In this document: positions 49,707 through 52,594 of the stretch, one piece after another
How the letters are laid out: the number at the start of each line of letters is the position of its first letter
Numbering within the stretch: position 1 is the first letter of the stretch
Assembly: GCF_002917105.1 (NCBI RefSeq)
Contig: NZ_PQFZ01000029.1
Location: 1 to 52,594, forward strand
Source of the DNA: Allobosea psychrotolerans
Lineage (GTDB): Bacteria; Pseudomonadota; Alphaproteobacteria; Rhizobiales; Beijerinckiaceae
Direction: 5' to 3'
Length of the DNA: 52,594 bases
Program-made: the position numbers and the translations under genes
The notes under the pieces: model-generated
What the model saw: only the letters and a program-made list of their open reading frames with translations
The model's database searches: none
What the model was told of the DNA's origin: nothing

Positions 49707-50294
49707 TCACCGCTGCCCGTCGCCAACGCTGATCTGGTCGGCGCGCAGGCCGCCGACGCGCTCATGGATGCGCGCGCCCGTCGTCATCACCAGGATGAAG
49801 ACCAGTTCGTCCGCTTGCGGCGAGCCCGGCACGCCGATCTCGACCGCGCCGAAATGGCTGCGGACATAAGACGCGTTGATATGGGTGACGGGAATGTCGA
49901 TGCGCGCGCCCGGCCCCGCCACCTTCTTGGTCGAGGGTACGATCGCTTTCGCATTGCCGAGGATCTCGCGCATGGCGTAGCCGCCGGGCACATGCCAGAG
50001 CGCGCCATGCTCCAGTTCCCCGGCGGAGCCGACGATGGCGCCCTTGCCATAGCCCTCGACGGTCCCGGGATCGCCGCCGAGCGCGTTGAGGCAACGCGTC
50101 GCCATGTCGAGGCCGGCAGCCTTCAGCGCCTCCATCATCGGCAGGATGTCGGGCTCGTAGCGCCCGGCATAGGGATTGGTCAGCACGGCGCAGACCGAGG
50201 CGATGCGCTCTGTGCGGCCGGGACGTGGGCCGAATTCGTGGAAGATCTCCTCCACGCTGGTCTGGATCCGACGGATATCGATGAGATCGGTCAT
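49707..50294 (-). CDS. DUF1185 family protein, copy 2 (amino acid synthesis family)
   Basis: A 195-residue DUF1185 protein clearly paralogous to the downstream copy: NPYAGRYEPDILPMM, GKGAIVGSAGELEHGALWHVPGG and DIPVTHINASYVRSHFGAVEIGV. The two copies are distinct throughout, which suggests an old duplication or two subunits of one complex. The start ATG at 50294 lies 8 bp after the enamidase-like stop, so it is in the same operon. Confidence 0.88.
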   Translation of the reverse strand: MTDLIDIRRIQTSVEEIFHEFGPRPGRTERIASVCAVLTNPYAGRYEPDILPMMEALKAAGLDMATRCLNALGGDPGTVEGYGKGAIVGSAGELEHGALWHVPGGYAMREILGNAKAIVPSTKKVAGPGARIDIPVTHINASYVRSHFGAVEIGVPGSPQADELVFILVMTTGARIHERVGGLRADQISVGDGQR

Positions 50295-50302
50295 GATGCG
50301 CC

Positions 50303-51499
50303 TCAATGCCCGACCAGAACGGGCGCGGTGTGCGATGGCGGCGTGTTGCGCGAGCGGCCGGTGCGGATGATGCCGTCGATCACCACCATGCCGATACCGG
50401 GAATGTCGCCGAGCGAGACGGCGTCGAGCAGATGCCTTCCGGCCGAATGCTGCGGCTTGTCCAAGAAGACGAGATCGGCCGGCATGCCGACCGCGATGAA
50501 GCCGGCATCGAGCTTGCGTACCCGCGCCGTGTTGCCCGTCGCCATGCAGAAGGCGACTTCGGGCGGCACATCGCCCAGGCTCGACAGGAAGGCGATCATC
50601 CTGAGGATGCCGAGCGGCTGCACGCCGGAGCCCGCCGGCGCATCCGTGCCGAGGATGACCTTGTAGGTCAGGTTGAGTTCGGTGGCGGTCTTGATGGCTT
50701 CGAGCGCGGCGCGCTCATTGCCGTTATGGACGATCTCGATGGCGCCCCTCGCCTGCTCGCAGAGCCGGCAGATGCCGGAAAAGCGGATCGAGGTATGGCC
50801 GCCATTGATGTGGCTGATCACATCGGGCTGGGCTTCCAGCACGATATCCTCGCTGATCAGGCTCGAACCGGCGATCGAGGGCCCGCCGGTATGGATGATC
50901 GTCTCCAACCCGTATTTGCGGGCCCAATCGACATGCTTCTTCGCCTCGGGGCCGGTGTTGACTGTGCCGAGCCCGATCTCGCCGATCATCTTGACCCCGG
51001 CGCGGGCCATCTCGGCATAATCCTCCTCGACCATGCTGGTCTCGGCGATCGGCGCTCCCGCATGGATCTTCGCCCCCGTCGGCCGGAAATTCGCGAAGGT
51101 GCGTTGCGCCGTGATGGCGAGCGCCTTGACGCCGATGGGATCCTTCGGCCGGCCGGGCAGATGCACTTCGCCGGCGGAAACGAAGGTGGTGACGCCGCCA
51201 TTGACGCAGGAATCGATCCAGCCCATCTGCCCCTGCCGCGGCGTCCAGTCGCCGAAGACCGGGTGGCAATGGCTGTCGATCAGCCCCGGCGCAACGGGCG
51301 AGCCCTGCGCATCGATGATGCTGTCGGCCCGGTCGCAATCGAGATCGGCAGCCCGGCCGATGGCCGTGATGCGGCCGTCGACCGCGATGATCGTATCGGC
51401 ATCGAGGATCGGCTGGTTGAGATCGCCCGAGAGCACCAGGCCGAGATTGCGGATGACGAGCTTGCCTTTGGCAGGGCCTGCCGCGACGTCGTGAGCCAT
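50303..51499 (-). CDS. Amidohydrolase, enamidase-like
   Basis: A 398-residue metal-dependent amidohydrolase. The first metal motif is LIDSHCHP. A conserved acid follows in KMIGEIGLG, then histidines in TIIHTGGPS and ISHINGGHTS, then the catalytic Asp in GTDAPAGSG. The order and length match enamidase of Eubacterium barkeri, which opens the ring of 6-oxo-tetrahydronicotinate in nicotinate fermentation. That specific reaction is inferred from resemblance only. GGAGGA precedes the ATG at 51499. It heads a unit with both DUF1185 genes and is divergent from a MarR gene. Confidence 0.85.
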   Translation of the reverse strand: MAHDVAAGPAKGKLVIRNLGLVLSGDLNQPILDADTIIAVDGRITAIGRAADLDCDRADSIIDAQGSPVAPGLIDSHCHPVFGDWTPRQGQMGWIDSCVNGGVTTFVSAGEVHLPGRPKDPIGVKALAITAQRTFANFRPTGAKIHAGAPIAETSMVEEDYAEMARAGVKMIGEIGLGTVNTGPEAKKHVDWARKYGLETIIHTGGPSIAGSSLISEDIVLEAQPDVISHINGGHTSIRFSGICRLCEQARGAIEIVHNGNERAALEAIKTATELNLTYKVILGTDAPAGSGVQPLGILRMIAFLSSLGDVPPEVAFCMATGNTARVRKLDAGFIAVGMPADLVFLDKPQHSAGRHLLDAVSLGDIPGIGMVVIDGIIRTGRSRNTPPSHTAPVLVGH

Positions 51500-51559
51500 C
51501 TGGTCCTCCGCTGCGAATATGGAGCGCAATCATGCCTGCGAGACAGGCGATGTTTGAAT

Positions 51560-51579
51560 GTGTAATAACAATCATGGAC
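51560..51579 (+). promoter_or_regulatory. Shared 20-bp motif before the enamidase and MarR genes
   Basis: GTGTAATAACAATCATGGAC matches the motif at 52199-52218 at 16 of 20 positions in the same orientation. It lies in the 158-bp gap between the divergent genes. It may be the site of the MarR protein. Confidence 0.55.
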
Positions 51580-51657
51580 AGCGTTTCGGCGGCTGGCAAG
51601 AGGCGATGCGACAGGACCGGAGGCGCGGTCCGCGCGGTGGCGATCAGGGGATGAGGG

Positions 51658-52158
51658 ATGAGCAGGCAGGACAGCGTGGCGGACACAGCCGCCAAGCCGA
51701 TCGCAAGGCAGCGCAAGCCATCCTCGGCCGGCACGGCCGCGCCAATGGACTATGTCCTCGACGAGCAGGTCGGCTTCCTGATGCGCCGCGCCCAGCAGCG
51801 CCATATCGCGATCTTCCAGCGCATCATGGGCGATGACGGCCCGACGCCGACGCAATTCGCCGCCATGTCGAAACTGAGTGCGGGCGAGGAGATTTCGCAG
51901 AATCTGCTCGGCCGCATGACGGCAATGGACCCCGCCACCATCAAGGGCGTGATCGCGCGGCTGGAAGAGCGCGGGCTTGTCGAGCGCCTGCCCGACCCCG
52001 ACGACCAGCGCCGCGTTCGCGTCAGGCTCAGCGCCAAGGGGCACGAGGCGATTCCCGGCCTGCTCGAGAAGGCGAAGGCGATCAGCGCCGCGACCCTGGC
52101 GCCGCTCTCGCGCGAAGAGGCCGAGCGCCTGCTCGCCCTGCTGGCGCGCCTCGATTGA
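51658..52158 (+). CDS. MarR-family transcriptional regulator
   Basis: A 166-residue regulator with a winged helix: TPTQFAAMSKLSAGEEISQNLLGRMTAMDPATIKGVIARLEERGLVERLPDPDDQRRVRVRLSAKG. AGGGG lies 7 bp before the ATG at 51658. The N-terminal tail (residues 1-28) is basic and probably disordered. Its position between the enamidase and the ferredoxin-NADP reductase, with a shared motif in both promoters, suggests it controls both. Confidence 0.9.
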   Translation: MSRQDSVADTAAKPIARQRKPSSAGTAAPMDYVLDEQVGFLMRRAQQRHIAIFQRIMGDDGPTPTQFAAMSKLSAGEEISQNLLGRMTAMDPATIKGVIARLEERGLVERLPDPDDQRRVRVRLSAKGHEAIPGLLEKAKAISAATLAPLSREEAERLLALLARLD

Positions 52159-52198
52159 GCAAGGCGTGCCTGCAAAATCCGCTTGCGCATTTTCATTT

Positions 52199-52218
52199 GT
52201 ATACTAACAATAATTGAC
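52199..52218 (+). promoter_or_regulatory. Shared 20-bp motif before the reductase gene
   Basis: GTATACTAACAATAATTGAC lies about 85 bp before the reductase start and matches 51560-51579 at 16 of 20 positions. It contains the small palindrome CAATAATTG. TTGTATACT just upstream is AT-rich and unlike the surrounding high-GC sequence, so promoter elements are likely here. Confidence 0.55.
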
Positions 52219-52302
52219 GTTGGATTTGATGAGGCCCGCGCCAGCTCACCGGCGCCTGGGCGCGGTGCGATGGAAGGCATGGCGATGACCCAAGGTATGG
52301 CG

Positions 52303-52594
52303 ATGACCAACGACAACATCATCACCACGGATGTCGTGATAGTCGGCGCGGGTCCGTGCGGGTTGTTTGCAGTGTTCGAGCTGGGGTTGCTCGACATCAG
52401 GGCGCATCTGGTCGACATCCTGCCCAAGGTCGGCGGGCAATGCGCCGAGCTCTATCCGGAGAAGCCGATCTACGACATTCCCGGCTTCCCGATCATCAGC
52501 GGCCAGGGCCTGGTCGACAACCTGGTCGAGCAGATCAAGCCCTTCGGCCCGACCTTCCACTTGAACCAGATGATCGAGGCGCTCGAGCCGATCG
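52303..52594 (+). CDS. Ferredoxin-NADP reductase (thioredoxin-reductase-like), 5' part
   Basis: Reading from 52303, the frame stays open to the window end: about 97 residues beginning MTNDNIITTDVVIVGAGPCGLFAVFELGLL. The FAD-binding GAGPCG is at residues 15-20, and VGGQCAELYPEKPIYDIPGFPIISGQGLV is the family signature of TrxR-like ferredoxin-NADP reductases (YumC type). It could reduce ferredoxin for a reductase of the neighbouring pathway. Four in-frame ATGs exist (52270, 52279, 52285, 52303). The AAGG-N7-ATG unit is duplicated, so starts at 52285 and 52303 each have a ribosome binding site. Confidence 0.88.
   Translation, partial: MTNDNIITTDVVIVGAGPCGLFAVFELGLLDIRAHLVDILPKVGGQCAELYPEKPIYDIPGFPIISGQGLVDNLVEQIKPFGPTFHLNQMIEALEPI

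Overview
This is a gene-dense, high-GC chromosomal stretch from an alphaproteobacterium of the Hyphomicrobiales (Rhizobiales). Boseaceae (Bosea-like) is my best guess. The grounds are protein family content (PopZ/DUF2497, ExoR, BA14K, DUF1185, DUF993), the tolC-popZ-valS order, and three families of dispersed palindromic repeats of a kind common in this group. No phage, complete insertion sequence, CRISPR array or conjugation gene is visible, so this looks like ordinary chromosome rich in accessory catabolic modules.

Left part (1-16 kb): three nutrient-use modules. (1) An opine-dehydrogenase-like enzyme with a polar amino acid ABC transporter and an XRE-cupin regulator (251-5075, minus strand). 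Two near-identical palindromes carrying TTCCGCTATA sit in its two promoters. A Fsr-type efflux pump follows. (2) A divergent CoA-linked module with a crotonase and CoA-transferase on the minus strand, and SDR, MaoC, DUF993 and LacI genes on the plus strand. A palindrome lies between the two arms. (3) A FAD monooxygenase divergent from a MarR regulator, with two matching operators, then a Gfo/Idh oxidoreductase.

Middle part (16-42 kb): mostly housekeeping and envelope genes. These are a ceramidase-like membrane protein, a diguanylate cyclase, a YARHG-like secreted protein, a HerA-like ATPase, a HAD hydrolase, UPF0114, BA14K, xth, an ExoR homologue overlapping ilvD, a YqaA-type membrane protein, valS, dps with a stress flavin-binding protein, popZ, tolC, a PCMT-like protein, tRNA-Cys, tRNA-Asn, a globin-coupled-type soluble chemoreceptor, an SDR, an AlaX editing protein, a two-domain sulfurtransferase and a His-rich cupin.

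Right part (42-52.6 kb): an M20 amidohydrolase; an XRE-cupin regulator divergent from an ABC transporter plus DadA-type oxidase, with twin operators TTCAYG-CA-CRTGAA; and an amidohydrolase (enamidase-like) with two DUF1185 genes. The last unit is divergent from a MarR gene and followed by a ferredoxin-NADP reductase cut by the window end. A shared 20-bp motif (16/20 identical) lies before the enamidase and before the reductase, which suggests one regulon. This unit is the best candidate for an under-described pathway, possibly reductive degradation of an N-heterocycle such as nicotinate.

Five small modules here share one design: a local regulator with paired or single palindromes inside a divergent or operon promoter. 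The motifs were found by eye and are testable.
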